This document shows, piece after piece, positions 15,893 through 24,197 of a stretch of 39,042 bases of DNA (position 1 is the stretch's first letter; each line of letters starts with the position of its first letter). This DNA comes from a virus. The stretch covers positions 1 through 39,042 of IMG/VR virus record IMGVR_UViG_3300005537_000018; one strand, 5' to 3'. The translations under genes were made by a program, and so were the position numbers. The notes beneath the pieces were generated by a model. It had not been told where the DNA came from, made no database searches, and was given only the letters and a program-made list of their open reading frames with translations.

Positions 15893-17005
15893 TCAGTCAT
15901 CCTGTGAATTTAGGAAGGCCACCGCGTCCTCGATCGAGCCCGTCTTGCGGAACTTCGAATCGGCCGCGGCGGCCACCTTGGCTTTGGGGTCAGTCGGCCC
16001 AGCAGCGGCGGCGCCTCGAGCGAGGGGCCGCGATACCGGCGGGACCGGCTTTGGGGCGGGGTTCGGAGCGGACTTGGCCTGCGCGCGGTCCCACAGCATC
16101 GCCTTGCGGGCGATCACCATGTCCTGCGCGGAGATGTCCCGGATGACCTCGGGGTCGTAGCCCGTGTCGACCAGGTACTTGGTGATCTCCGTTCGCCGGG
16201 CGACGCCCTCCTTGGGGTCGACCAGGTCTGGAGCAAGCTTCTCGAGCGCCTTGAACTCGCTGGCGACGTAGACCTCTCGGGCCTTCGCATCAGCGACCTT
16301 CGACGCTTCAGCGGCCTTCTGGAGCTGCCCTCGCTCAGCATCATATTGCGCGCGGGCGAGCGACATCGCCTCGGCGCCATGCTGCTGGCCATAGGCCACC
16401 CAGTCGGGGTTATCGCCCCAACGGCTGCGGAAGGTCTGTACGGCCTGCGGGAGCCAGGTCTTCACCTGTTCCGCAAACTGCTGGATCCCCGCGAGCTCCT
16501 TTTCGGCCGCCGCGCGGACCTGCGCGGCCTCTTCCTTCGCCTTGGCGGCCGCATGTTCCCGCGGACCTTCCTGGGCAAGCACGGCGGCCTGCAGGGAGGG
16601 CGGGAGCTGATCGAACTCTGCCTTGGCGTCCTGTGACCAGTACTTGGGCGCGGTGAGCGGCTCGGCGGCCGTCTCCTCGCCTTCGTTTTGTTCACCATCC
16701 TGGGTCTGGTTTTCGGCCTCGCCAGTGGCGTCTCCGGGCTTGGTCTCGCCCTCGGATTGGGTTTGCTCGCCGGCCGCCGGCGCGGCGGCCGCGGCAGGCG
16801 CGGACGCGGGCGCCGCGGCGCTCTCTTCGTCCTCGTGGGTGTCGAGTTGGGCCGTGGCCTCCTCGATCGAGAATCCACCACCCCCGCCGGTCTCATCGTC
16901 TGGCGCGTATGCGACAGCCGGGCCGCGCAGCATCGGCTGGGCGCTGGCGGACGAGAGGAACATGGCGCGCGATTGCGCGCCCGCAGCGGTGTCGCTCGGG
17001 GTCAT
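15893..17005 (-). CDS. Scaffolding protein
   Basis: The 370-residue product is acidic and highly helical. It has a low-complexity Glu/Ala/Gln-rich section at about residues 60-115, a 'YWSQDAKAEFDQLPPSLQAAVLAQE' stretch (outlined), a long coiled-coil-like middle rich in Ala, Glu and Lys, and a C-terminal helix. Composition and position immediately upstream of the capsid gene are those of podoviral scaffolds, which guide procapsid assembly and leave before DNA packaging. I saw no protease domain, so it should exit intact. It starts at the ATG at 17003-17005 with AAGGT nearby. Confidence 0.85.
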   Translation of the reverse strand: MTPSDTAAGAQSRAMFLSSASAQPMLRGPAVAYAPDDETGGGGGFSIEEATAQLDTHEDEESAAAPASAPAAAAAPAAGEQTQSEGETKPGDATGEAENQTQDGEQNEGEETAAEPLTAPKYWSQDAKAEFDQLPPSLQAAVLAQEGPREHAAAKAKEEAAQVRAAAEKELAGIQQFAEQVKTWLPQAVQTFRSRWGDNPDWVAYGQQHGAEAMSLARAQYDAERGQLQKAAEASKVADAKAREVYVASEFKALEKLAPDLVDPKEGVARRTEITKYLVDTGYDPEVIRDISAQDMVIARKAMLWDRAQAKSAPNPAPKPVPPVSRPLARGAAAAGPTDPKAKVAAAADSKFRKTGSIEDAVAFLNSQDD

Positions 17006-17035
17006 GGGTACCTTGTGGGTGGCTGGAGAGCTCGG

Positions 17036-17323
17036 CTAGGGCTGCGTGAGCCCCTCCTCCGCGATCCCATCCCGGGCCGCGAGGAGCATCGCCTCGGCGT
17101 CCTTGCCCGCTCGGATCGTGCGGAGGAAGGCAGCCTTCACGGCCGCCAGATTGTGCATCGACATGTGCAGCTTCATGACCTTGGCGTCAGCGCCGATCGG
17201 CGTCTCGCGCCAGGTCTTCAGGAGCGCGTCCTCGACGGCCTGGAAGGCCGCTTCGGTCTCGACAAGCTCAGCCTCGGCGCGACGGCCGCGGCTGACATCA
17301 TGGCGCAGATCCCGCTCGCTCAT
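17036..17323 (-). CDS. Small helical head-module protein
   Basis: The 95-residue product is nearly all helical, with charged and Ala-rich stretches ('ELVETEAAFQAVEDALLKTW', 'HMSMHNLAAVKAAFLRTI'). I do not recognise the family. The ATG at 17321-17323 overlaps the stop of the 59-residue gene upstream as ATGA; the longer open frame upstream overlaps that gene and is rejected. Its place between portal and scaffold suggests a part in head assembly. Confidence 0.65.
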   Translation of the reverse strand: MSERDLRHDVSRGRRAEAELVETEAAFQAVEDALLKTWRETPIGADAKVMKLHMSMHNLAAVKAAFLRTIRAGKDAEAMLLAARDGIAEEGLTQP

Positions 17324-17499
17324 CGCACGGCGCTCCCTTGCCGCCACGGCGACCGCCCTCGGGCCTTCAGTACGGAATCGAACACGAACCGCCTCCGGCC
17401 GAGCTGAAAGCCCCAGAACGCCGCGTCCGACAGCAGCCAATCAACCAGGCCGACGTAGCGATAGAGGCCGCCCTCATAGTCGACCACGAAGAGCCGCAT
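17320..17499 (-). CDS. 59-residue protein between portal and scaffold
   Basis: This short gene encodes 59 residues: an N terminus 'MRLFVVDYEGGLYRYVGLVD', a 'WLLSDAAFWGFQLGRRRFVF' stretch and a basic tail. Its ATG (17497-17499) shares a base with the portal stop as TGATG, and its own TGA overlaps the next ATG as ATGA. It fills the 175 bp between portal and the next gene exactly, which is strong support for a real coding region. It is aromatic-rich and looks folded, with no clear membrane segment. I do not recognise a family. Confidence 0.75.
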   Translation of the reverse strand: MRLFVVDYEGGLYRYVGLVDWLLSDAAFWGFQLGRRRFVFDSVLKARGRSPWRQGSAVR

Positions 17500-19769
17500 C
17501 AGCCCGGGCCTCCGGGAAGGTCATTGACCGCGTCCTGGACGCCGGTCGCCGTGGTGGTGCGCATGGCGAGCTCCTGGCGGCGGAGTTGCACGGTGGCCAG
17601 CATCTCCTCGCGCTGCAGCTGGATCGCCTGGGCGGCCTCCTCGCGCTTCAGCTGCAGCTCGCCCTGCACCTTCTCGCGCTGGATCTTGAGTTCGCCGGCC
17701 AGGCGCTGCTGGGCCAGCTGCATTTCGGCCGCGTTGCGGGCCTGGTCGGACTGGGCCTTGGCTGCGATCTTCGCCTGCTCGCCCTGAGCCTGCATCTGCA
17801 GCTTGGCCTGCGCGAACTCGAGCTCGGAGGCATGCTTGGCGGCCGCCAGCTGGGCCTCGCTCTGCGCCTTACCCTGCGCCAGCTGGGCGTCGGCCTGCGC
17901 CTTGACCATCTCAGGGCTGGGCTTGGGAGGAGCCGGCGGCGCGGGCGGCGCGCCTGGCGCCGGGGTCGGGTCGGTCCAGAACTGCGACGGATCCTTTTCG
18001 CCCATGGCGCGGCTGAAGGCCTTCAGGCGGTTGTAGACATTGGCCTCGGTCACGAACGGCCCCTGCAGGCCGCCTTGCATGTCGATCACCTTCTCGGTGA
18101 GCCCGAGCGCCGCGTTGGCGACATCGAGGTCCTGCCCGCGGTTCGCCGAGCCGACGCCCACGTGGACGGTGAGCGCCTGGCGCTCGTTCCACTGGTCGGG
18201 TCTCACCTGGGCCCAGCCCTGGCCGACCTTCTTGTTCAGCGGCGCGTGCTGGTCAGTCGAATGCTCGCGCAGCATCTGGTGGACGCCCAGGACCAGGTCC
18301 TTGACCCCCGTCTCGGCGATCACGCGGCAGATCATCCGAACCCGCTTCTGGGCCGCCTGGATCAGCTGCATCGCGCCGGTCGCGGTGTCATGCAGCGTGT
18401 TCGGGTTCAGCCCCTGAGCGTTGCGCACCACGCCCGAGCGGCCCTCCGCCACCGTCGACATGAACTCCAGCGCGTTGAAGACGTCGAACTGCAGCGTCCC
18501 GGCCGTCAGCGGCCGCAGCGCGTTGCCGTCCTTCGACCGCACCGGAACGTTGGGCGCGTTGTTCAGAAGGTCGGCGATCGTGAACTCGTTGGAGGCCTGC
18601 TCAGAGACCTCCATGCGCTGGTTCAGCGCGAAATAGCCCGAGTCCAGCAGCATGCGCAGGAGCACGGTCTTGATCCGCATCACCTCGTGGAGCTTGTCGT
18701 ACAGGCTCTCGCCGTTGAGGCGGTGCGCGATCAGATAGGGCGACAGCAGCCCAAACGGGATCTGGGTGACCTTCTCCTTCTGCAGGAGCTTGGTCTCTTC
18801 GGCGTCGGTCTCGATGCGCCAGATCTCGACCTTGCCGTCGTCGTCGGCGTCGACCCGCAGGAAGTGCGTGCGCACCTCGACCACGCGCAGATCGTCAAGG
18901 CCGTCCTCTGACGCCTGGTCGCTCTCGCCGGCTTCGTCGCGGGCCTGTTCCATCCCGTCGTTCTTGGTCGAATAGTGCGGAAGCGAGCGCGCCAGCGCCT
19001 TGTCGACGCCGCGCTCGATCAGGTCCTGGACGCGCGGCCGATCGCGCAGCGCGCAGTAGGCGCCGTTGCGCAGCACCACGGTGTCGGCCGCGGCCGTGAA
19101 GTCCTCGGACGGGACCGCCTTGTAGACGACGCGGCCCTTGAGCTCGGCGAACGACATCGAGATCGACCCGTCGTCGTTCTCCTGCAGAGTGCACTGGGCC
19201 CAGGGCTTCTGCTGCTGGACCATCGCGGCGATCACGCTCGCCTGCGTCTGGTCTGTCGCCTGCTGGTCGCCCAGCGGCTTGGTCTCCTCTTCCCACCACC
19301 AGTGCCAGACGCCCCGGCGGTTCACCAAGCCGTCCTGGATGGCGTCGTGGAAGGCCCTGAAGGCGTCGTTCTGGCCGAACACCACCTGGCCCACGACGTC
19401 GCTCTCCTGGCGCGCCGAGTCCTCGTCGCCCTCGCCGTCGGCATCGAAGGTGACCACGTCGTCGCCGCCGAAGAACACCTCCATGATGTCGGGCATCACG
19501 GTATCGACGGCGTCGGAGAGGGTGGAATCGATGGCCGTGGAGCGGCCCTTGATCACCTTCAGGTCGTTGACGATGCCCTGGCGGTACTCCTGGGCCTTGA
19601 TGTTGTTCTGGACCAGGATTCCGTTGTCGCCGTCTCCGAAGCCGATCGAACGCATGCGCTCGTCGCGCACCAGGCGGAGGAAGTCGGTGTCGGAATAACG
19701 CAGCTGGCCTTCGGGCACGGCTTCGCCGGCGGCTTCTTCGCCGCCCTCGGTGTCGCCTTCAACGAGCAT
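17499..19769 (-). CDS. Portal protein, P22-like
   Basis: The 756-residue product matches P22-type portal proteins in length and layout. The N terminus has 'DTDFLRLVRDERMRSIGFGD', then 'DTVMPDIMEVFFGG' and 'RRGVWHWWWEEETK'. The core contains 'IPFGLLSPYLIAHRLNGESLYDKLHEV' (outlined), a region common to this family. The last 150 residues are a long helical barrel rich in Gln, Ala and Lys ('QADAQLAQGKAQSEAQLAAAK'), like the P22 portal barrel that extends into the capsid. It forms the dodecameric DNA gate and docks terminase. The neighbours TerL, scaffold and capsid agree. Confidence 0.9.
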   Translation of the reverse strand: MLVEGDTEGGEEAAGEAVPEGQLRYSDTDFLRLVRDERMRSIGFGDGDNGILVQNNIKAQEYRQGIVNDLKVIKGRSTAIDSTLSDAVDTVMPDIMEVFFGGDDVVTFDADGEGDEDSARQESDVVGQVVFGQNDAFRAFHDAIQDGLVNRRGVWHWWWEEETKPLGDQQATDQTQASVIAAMVQQQKPWAQCTLQENDDGSISMSFAELKGRVVYKAVPSEDFTAAADTVVLRNGAYCALRDRPRVQDLIERGVDKALARSLPHYSTKNDGMEQARDEAGESDQASEDGLDDLRVVEVRTHFLRVDADDDGKVEIWRIETDAEETKLLQKEKVTQIPFGLLSPYLIAHRLNGESLYDKLHEVMRIKTVLLRMLLDSGYFALNQRMEVSEQASNEFTIADLLNNAPNVPVRSKDGNALRPLTAGTLQFDVFNALEFMSTVAEGRSGVVRNAQGLNPNTLHDTATGAMQLIQAAQKRVRMICRVIAETGVKDLVLGVHQMLREHSTDQHAPLNKKVGQGWAQVRPDQWNERQALTVHVGVGSANRGQDLDVANAALGLTEKVIDMQGGLQGPFVTEANVYNRLKAFSRAMGEKDPSQFWTDPTPAPGAPPAPPAPPKPSPEMVKAQADAQLAQGKAQSEAQLAAAKHASELEFAQAKLQMQAQGEQAKIAAKAQSDQARNAAEMQLAQQRLAGELKIQREKVQGELQLKREEAAQAIQLQREEMLATVQLRRQELAMRTTTATGVQDAVNDLPGGPG

Positions 19770-19782
19770 GCTTAGGCCAGGC

Positions 19783-20085
19783 TCACAGGTACTCGGTCAC
19801 GGTGGCGTTGCCGTTGGCCGCGCCCCAGATGCACTGCACCTGGCCGCGATAGCCCCAGATCTCGACCGTCGCCGGCGTCGTGCCCGTGGGCTGGATCGCG
19901 TAGCTGAAGTTGGTCGCCGAGGGCACACCCGGGCCCAGGAGCACGTAGAGGATCGCCGTCGAACTGTTGGCGATCGCCAGCGAGGGACCAGACGCGTCGG
20001 CCCGGCGAAGGGCGTTCGCGCCGATCAGCAGCTGAGGGGTGGCTAGGCTCGCCTTCGTGGTGGCGACGGCGTCGGTTGCGGCCAT
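19783..20085 (-). CDS. Small beta-rich virion-module protein
   Basis: The 100-residue product is beta-rich ('LAIANSSTAILYVLLGPG', 'ATVEIWGYRGQVQCIWGAA') and resembles short capsid- or portal-associated proteins found between terminase and portal. I cannot name a family. The ATG at 20083-20085 overlaps the terminase stop as ATGA, and it ends 13 bp before the portal start. Confidence 0.65.
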   Translation of the reverse strand: MAATDAVATTKASLATPQLLIGANALRRADASGPSLAIANSSTAILYVLLGPGVPSATNFSYAIQPTGTTPATVEIWGYRGQVQCIWGAANGNATVTEYL

Positions 20086-21632
20086 CAGACAACTCCAAGA
20101 TCGGGCATGACCAGCGGCTTGGCCGCGGCGCCATCGGAAACGGGCTCTGCGAACGTCAGCGCGATCGCGTCCCAAAGGTCGGGTGACGGAAGGTTTCGAG
20201 GCGGTCCCTCGATGTCTTCCTTGCTCTCCAGCACGAGCTTCTGGCTGGTGGGCTGGTAGTAGTAGCCGGGCGCCGTGGCGTCGGCCTGGATGGCGTCGTC
20301 GTCGGGAACGTCCGCGCCGCCCTCGTCCTTCAGCCAGTCGCGGCTGAGCGACCACATCTCAGCCCGCCGATTTAGCGGGCCGGCGATCTCGCGGCCGTCC
20401 TTGTCCTTTTTCGGCGGATGGATCGGCGCGGAGCCGAAATTGATCAGCCGGCAGATCCGCTTGTAGGGACCGTCCCAGCTGGTCAGGATGTCGAAGATCC
20501 CGGCGCCGCCGCCGGCGTCGATGAACATCGCCACCGGCTTGTCGCGGTCGATGATCTCCTTGAGCGTCGTGGCCGCGCGGACGTTGTCGATCTTGCCGGC
20601 GTCGCCCTCGATCTTCAGCACCTTTCGGCCGCGCCGCCAGGCGATGCCGAAACGGTCGGTCCCGTGCCGCTTGGGGTCGACGCCTATGACCAGCGGCCCG
20701 TGAGCCTGCAGGGTGGCCTTGCGGGCCCGCAGCACGTCGGCCGCCGCGATGAAACTGTCGTGGCCCGTGGTCTGGAAGGCCTCATCGGCCGTGGCCGGAT
20801 ATTCCTGCATGAACTTCAGCGGATCCCCGAGCTCGAGGATCTTGGCGCGCCGCCAGACCATCTGGCCCAGCGTCGCCCCGTGGAGCGCCTGGTACTTGGC
20901 CTCCTCCTCGTCGAGCGTGAAGCCGTCCGGAACCGGGCGGCTGTAGCCGTCCTCCCAAAGCCAGGGGACGAAGATCGCCTCGTAGTCACCGATGCCGGCG
21001 ACGGCCTGGCGCCAGCGGGTGTGGAACTCACCGCCAACACCGTTGGCCGTGCTCTCCAGGATCACCTCGGTGCCAGGCTCGAGCGGGATCGCCTGCACGA
21101 CGCCGGCGAAGTGCTCGGGCGCGTTGGGCCAGAAGGCCGCCTCGGAGCCATGCAGCAGCTGGATGGTGTCCGAGCGCCCCACAGCCTTCGTCCCGGCCGT
21201 GGCGACCGCGTAGCCGCTGTCCAGGACGTCGAACACCAGCTCCTTGGCGCTGGCGGCTCCGGTAGAGGGCCGCAGCGGTGTGTGCTGGTGGTAGCGCGAC
21301 ACCATCTTGAAGAGGTTGTCGGTGGCCTTCTGCTCGTGGGTGAGGATGAAGACCTTCAGCCCGCGATGCAGAGACGCCCGGTGATAGAACCGGCCGCCGA
21401 TATAGGTGGACGCGCCTTGCTGGCGGCCCTTCAGGATGATCGCCCGGACCCAGCCCACACGCCGGCGCTGGGCCTCGAGGCGCTCGTGGATGAAGAGCTG
21501 CGCTCGGTTGAGCTTGAACGCCCGAACCTTCCCGGACTTGGTCCGGATCTTCAGGCAGCGCGGCGCGTACTCGGTGAAGTCATTCCTCAGCCGGCGGAGC
21601 GTCTCCAGGCTCGGCTTCGTCAAGCTGGGCAA
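20085..21632 (-). CDS. terL: Terminase large subunit
   Basis: The 515-residue product packages DNA with an N-terminal ATPase and a C-terminal nuclease. Visible motifs are Walker A 'GRQQGAST' at about 69-76, a Walker B region 'TIQLLHGSEAAFW' with the acidic Glu at about 164, and the coupling motif 'ESTANG' at 193-198. The nuclease has 'VIGVDPKRHG', 'AMFIDAGGGAG' and 'DLWDAIAL', which supply the three RNase H-type Asp residues. The frame starts with TTG at 21630-21632, overlapping TerS by 53 bp; no ATG lies between that point and the conserved region. The 'GSEAAFW' Walker B form is seen in a P22-like or SU10-like terminase lineage. Confidence 0.95.
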   Translation of the reverse strand: MPSLTKPSLETLRRLRNDFTEYAPRCLKIRTKSGKVRAFKLNRAQLFIHERLEAQRRRVGWVRAIILKGRQQGASTYIGGRFYHRASLHRGLKVFILTHEQKATDNLFKMVSRYHQHTPLRPSTGAASAKELVFDVLDSGYAVATAGTKAVGRSDTIQLLHGSEAAFWPNAPEHFAGVVQAIPLEPGTEVILESTANGVGGEFHTRWRQAVAGIGDYEAIFVPWLWEDGYSRPVPDGFTLDEEEAKYQALHGATLGQMVWRRAKILELGDPLKFMQEYPATADEAFQTTGHDSFIAAADVLRARKATLQAHGPLVIGVDPKRHGTDRFGIAWRRGRKVLKIEGDAGKIDNVRAATTLKEIIDRDKPVAMFIDAGGGAGIFDILTSWDGPYKRICRLINFGSAPIHPPKKDKDGREIAGPLNRRAEMWSLSRDWLKDEGGADVPDDDAIQADATAPGYYYQPTSQKLVLESKEDIEGPPRNLPSPDLWDAIALTFAEPVSDGAAAKPLVMPDLGVV

Positions 21633-22308
21633 GGAACTCCTCGAGGCTCACATCGGTGGAGATCTTGCGCTCGACGAACATGCCCAGGTGCTGGCCGACC
21701 TTGGTCAGCGCGCCGGACTTGTCGTGCATCCGCACCTCGACGCCGTCCTTGGTGGTCTTCACCCCGGCGTAGAGCGCCTTGGCGCCCGGGCTGAGCTTGC
21801 GGGTGTCCTTGAACACCGTCAGGCCCTCACCGCGGCCGAAGCACTCCGGACAGTCGGCCGCCGGCGGCCTGGTGGCATTGAAGCCCACCCCACCGAGCTC
21901 ATCGAAGACTTCGAACTTTGCCTCGAGTGGGGTGCCGGCCGCCGCCAGGCGATGGCCCTCGAACTGCGCCAGGCGCGCCTCCCGTTGCCGGGGCGTCTCC
22001 TGGTAGCGGTGGCCTGCGCCGTGGCAGTAGCGGCAGCAGCCGACGTGATGTTCGACCAGCTCGGCCGGATCGGCCGTGGCGATCCGCCATAGCTCCATGA
22101 GCACGCCGGCGACGGAGACCTTGGCTTCTTCGGCTCCGGCCGCCTGGACCTCCGCAACCCGGGCCTGGACGCTTTCATTTGCGTTCAAGCGGGCGGCGTT
22201 GCCCCGGTTGGGCTTGTAGCCGGCCAGCTCGTAGGCCTGGTCGACCGAGGCGCCCTTCGCCCGTTCCTGGGCGAAGAGCTCGTGCCTGGTGTTCGAAAGG
22301 ACGGGCAA
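21580..22308 (-). CDS. terS: Terminase small subunit with two CxxCxGxG motifs
   Basis: The 242-residue product has an N-terminal helix-turn-helix region ('FAQERAKGASVDQAYELAGY', 'NANESVQARVAEVQ') typical of TerS DNA recognition. It then carries two DnaJ-like zinc motifs: C92-x2-C95-x-G-x-G-H and C153-x2-C156-x-G-x-G. The four cysteines could bind one zinc. Some terminase small subunits in proteobacterial phages have this insert. It recognises the packaging site and regulates TerL. The frame opens with TTG at 22306-22308 without a convincing Shine-Dalgarno. It sits directly upstream of TerL and overlaps it. Confidence 0.8.
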   Translation of the reverse strand: MPVLSNTRHELFAQERAKGASVDQAYELAGYKPNRGNAARLNANESVQARVAEVQAAGAEEAKVSVAGVLMELWRIATADPAELVEHHVGCCRYCHGAGHRYQETPRQREARLAQFEGHRLAAAGTPLEAKFEVFDELGGVGFNATRPPAADCPECFGRGEGLTVFKDTRKLSPGAKALYAGVKTTKDGVEVRMHDKSGALTKVGQHLGMFVERKISTDVSLEEFLAQLDEAEPGDAPPAEE

Positions 22309-22317
22309 TCAGCCCGC

Positions 22318-23058
22318 TTAGGCGCTCAGCTGGGCGTGGCTCGCGCCGTTCGCCGTGCAGTTGAAGGTCGCGGTCTTGCCGGCGGGGATCGAGAAGGCGA
22401 CGTTCGCGCCCGCGCCATTGATCTGCTCGCCGACCGCCGGGAAGACGTTCATGGCGGCGACGCCGGCATTGATGACCGTGATGCCGCTCATCCCGGCCTT
22501 CATGTTCATCAGGATCCCGGAGTCGGCGGCGGTCGCCACGACCGTGAAGCGGGTCAGTTGGCAGGTGATGACCTGGGCCGAGCCCTGGCCGCCGCCGGCG
22601 TGGGCCGTGAGGCCGTCCTGGCTGGTGACCGTCGGGAACTGGCCAGCGGCACCACCGCCCGGGCCGTCACAGGCCCAGGCGCCGGCCGAGGCCGCGAGGA
22701 AGATGTAGACGCCGTTGGCCGGCAGGATGATGCCTGACGCGGCCGCGACCCCGTTGATGGTGTCCGTGCCCGCGCCGTAGACCTGGATCGGGTTGTTGGT
22801 GTTGTTCCACACCATGATGTCGAGGCCGGCGCCCGCGACCGGCAGCACGACGCCGTCGCCCAAGGTCGAGTTCGCCGCGGGGGCGGTCGAGGTGTCGATC
22901 CGGTTGATCTCGTTGGCCAGCCCCGTCGCGCCCGCCTGGGTGCGCGTGGTGCCCGCGACGATGCCGATGAGGGCGCTTTCGTTGTTCAACGCGCCGACCG
23001 GCATGCTGAGGCGGCCGGCCCAGATGCCGCCCTTCGCCATTTGTCCGACAGTGGCCAT
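22318..23058 (-). CDS. Beta-rich virion protein candidate
   Basis: The 246-residue product is low in charge and rich in Ala, Gly, Thr and Val. It has beta-type segments such as 'GAGLDIMVWNNTNNPIQVYG' and a C-terminal part 'TVINAGVAAMNVFPAVGEQING'. Near the end, 'FSIPAGKTATFNCTANGASHAQLSA' (outlined) resembles the beta sandwiches of decoration or fibre proteins. It is probably structural, but I cannot assign a family. It has an AAGGA site nine bases before its ATG. Its position upstream of terminase, rather than beside the tail genes, is slightly unusual. Confidence 0.6.
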   Translation of the reverse strand: MATVGQMAKGGIWAGRLSMPVGALNNESALIGIVAGTTRTQAGATGLANEINRIDTSTAPAANSTLGDGVVLPVAGAGLDIMVWNNTNNPIQVYGAGTDTINGVAAASGIILPANGVYIFLAASAGAWACDGPGGGAAGQFPTVTSQDGLTAHAGGGQGSAQVITCQLTRFTVVATAADSGILMNMKAGMSGITVINAGVAAMNVFPAVGEQINGAGANVAFSIPAGKTATFNCTANGASHAQLSA

Positions 23059-23099
23059 TGGATAGTCCTTCCGATGTGTGGGGTCGCCGTCGCCGGCGG

Positions 23100-23327
23100 T
23101 CAGTGCAGCGAGGCTGCGTCCCGCGCGGCGATCGCCGCGGCGAACTCGACTTCTTCGACGAGAAGCGGCTCGAGGATGAAGCTCAGATAGGAGTCGGCCA
23201 CCTCGAGGATGGCGCTGGGGTCGGCGCCCTTCGCCGCGCCTTGGATCGCCCAGGTGAGCGCAAGCTGCCGCGTCTGGGCGTGGGCGAAGGCGTCGATCGC
23301 GTACCGTCGCCGAGGAGCGTCGGCCAT
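23100..23327 (-). CDS. Small helical hypothetical protein
   Basis: The 75-residue product is helical ('IDAFAHAQTRQLALTWAIQG', 'ILEVADSYLSFILEPLLVEEV'). I do not recognise a family. The ATG at 23325-23327 overlaps the stop of the 42-residue gene as TGATG, which decides the start over an in-frame upstream alternative. It lies in the run of short genes between the DUF3164 gene and the structural block. Confidence 0.6.
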   Translation of the reverse strand: MADAPRRRYAIDAFAHAQTRQLALTWAIQGAAKGADPSAILEVADSYLSFILEPLLVEEVEFAAAIAARDAASLH

Positions 23328-23455
23328 CAGGCCGCTTTCCTCATCGGAACCCGCATCGCGGCGGCTTCCTTGTCCTCGCGCAGCTGGCGGCGGATATCCG
23401 CCAGCACCTGCGTCTGCCAATCGGTGATCGGCTCTCGAACTCGCCCTGCAGCCAT
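23327..23455 (-). CDS. 42-residue basic/helical small protein
   Basis: The product is 'MAAGRVREPITDWQTQVLAD' followed by a strongly charged helix and a Met/Arg/Lys-rich end, 42 residues in total. An AGGAGG Shine-Dalgarno lies eight bases before the ATG, among the strongest in the window. Its TGA overlaps the next ATG as TGATG. These two signals support translation despite the length. The function is unknown; a small amphipathic helix such as this could be a regulator or an anti-repressor-type peptide, but nothing proves that. Confidence 0.65.
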   Translation of the reverse strand: MAAGRVREPITDWQTQVLADIRRQLREDKEAAAMRVPMRKAA

Positions 23456-23489
23456 GGGATGCGCCTCCTCGAGGAACGCTGAATCCTGG

Positions 23490-24197
23490 TTAACGCGAAT
23501 GCAACGGCAGCTTGGCCGTGGCCACGTTCAGGCTCACCTCTTCCCAAGGCGCGGCCGACGAGGCGCGCTTCGAGAAGCGGATGTAGCGGGTCGACCCGAT
23601 GACCTGGACCGCGTCGGAGATCGCCTTCATGGCGCTCGTCCAACGCTCGTCCTGGATGTCGAGCCGGCGCAGGCCCAGGAGGGCGCCGCGGTTCATCTGG
23701 CCTTCCTTGTCGGGCGTGAACGCGTTCATGACGATGGCGCGGAGCTCGGCGCGCGCGCCCTCCGTCCACTCGCCGACGCACTCCTCGACCAGGTTGCGCG
23801 CGATCTGCAGCTCAGGCCCGAACTTGATCAGGTCGGCGACCTGCACCTGGATCCGCACCAGGCCGTCGTAGGAGAACAGGCTGACGTTGCCCTTCGCCCC
23901 GCCGACCTTGGCGCCGTACTTCTCGGCGAGCAGCGCCTGCAGCTGGTCGACGTCGGAGAAGGCCTGCGCCTTGAAAGCGGCGATCTCCTCCGCCAGGCGC
24001 TCGGCCGCGGCCAGCAGCTGGCGGACCGCCTGGTCCTGCAGCTTGTGGTGCGGCTTGACGAGCTCGATCGGCACCAGAGCACCCTTGGCGTCGGGCATGT
24101 ACCGCGAGCCCGCCATCTCGACCTGGCCCGCGGGACATTGCGCGGACAATGCCTCGGCAATGTCCCGCGCCGCGCCGGAGGTGGGCATGGCGCCCAT
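23490..24197 (-). CDS. DUF3164 family protein
   Basis: The 235-residue product matches the DUF3164 family known from Mu-like and other phages. Recognisable blocks are 'SRYMPDAKGALVPIELVKP' near residue 31, 'GGAKGNVSLFSYDGLVRIQVQ' (outlined), 'CVGEWTEGARAELRAIV', 'GALLGLRRLDIQDERW' and 'IGSTRYIRFSKR'. The function is unknown, though members often lie near DNA metabolism genes in the early or middle module. The ATG at 24195-24197 overlaps the glycosyltransferase stop (TAATG); a second ATG nine bases in is possible. A 12-bp perfect inverted repeat lies inside its N-terminal coding region. Confidence 0.85.
   Translation of the reverse strand: MGAMPTSGAARDIAEALSAQCPAGQVEMAGSRYMPDAKGALVPIELVKPHHKLQDQAVRQLLAAAERLAEEIAAFKAQAFSDVDQLQALLAEKYGAKVGGAKGNVSLFSYDGLVRIQVQVADLIKFGPELQIARNLVEECVGEWTEGARAELRAIVMNAFTPDKEGQMNRGALLGLRRLDIQDERWTSAMKAISDAVQVIGSTRYIRFSKRASSAAPWEEVSLNVATAKLPLHSR
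24130..24168. repeat. 12-bp perfect inverted repeat inside the DUF3164 gene
   Basis: GCGGGACATTGC (24130-24141) and GCAATGTCCCGC (24157-24168) are perfect reverse complements, 15 bp apart. The spacer contains a further GGACAATGCC that partly matches the arms. It could be a hairpin in the message or a binding site; no T run follows, so it is not a terminator. Confidence 0.75.

Noticed and set aside
17046-18911. 621-codon plus-strand open frame opposite the portal gene
   Set aside because: It is the complement of portal coding sequence, a frequent effect in high-G+C genomes.
20418-21794. 458-codon plus-strand open frame opposite terminase
   Set aside because: TerL with all its motifs occupies the other strand; the antisense frame is rich in Arg, Gly and Leu without recognisable motifs.
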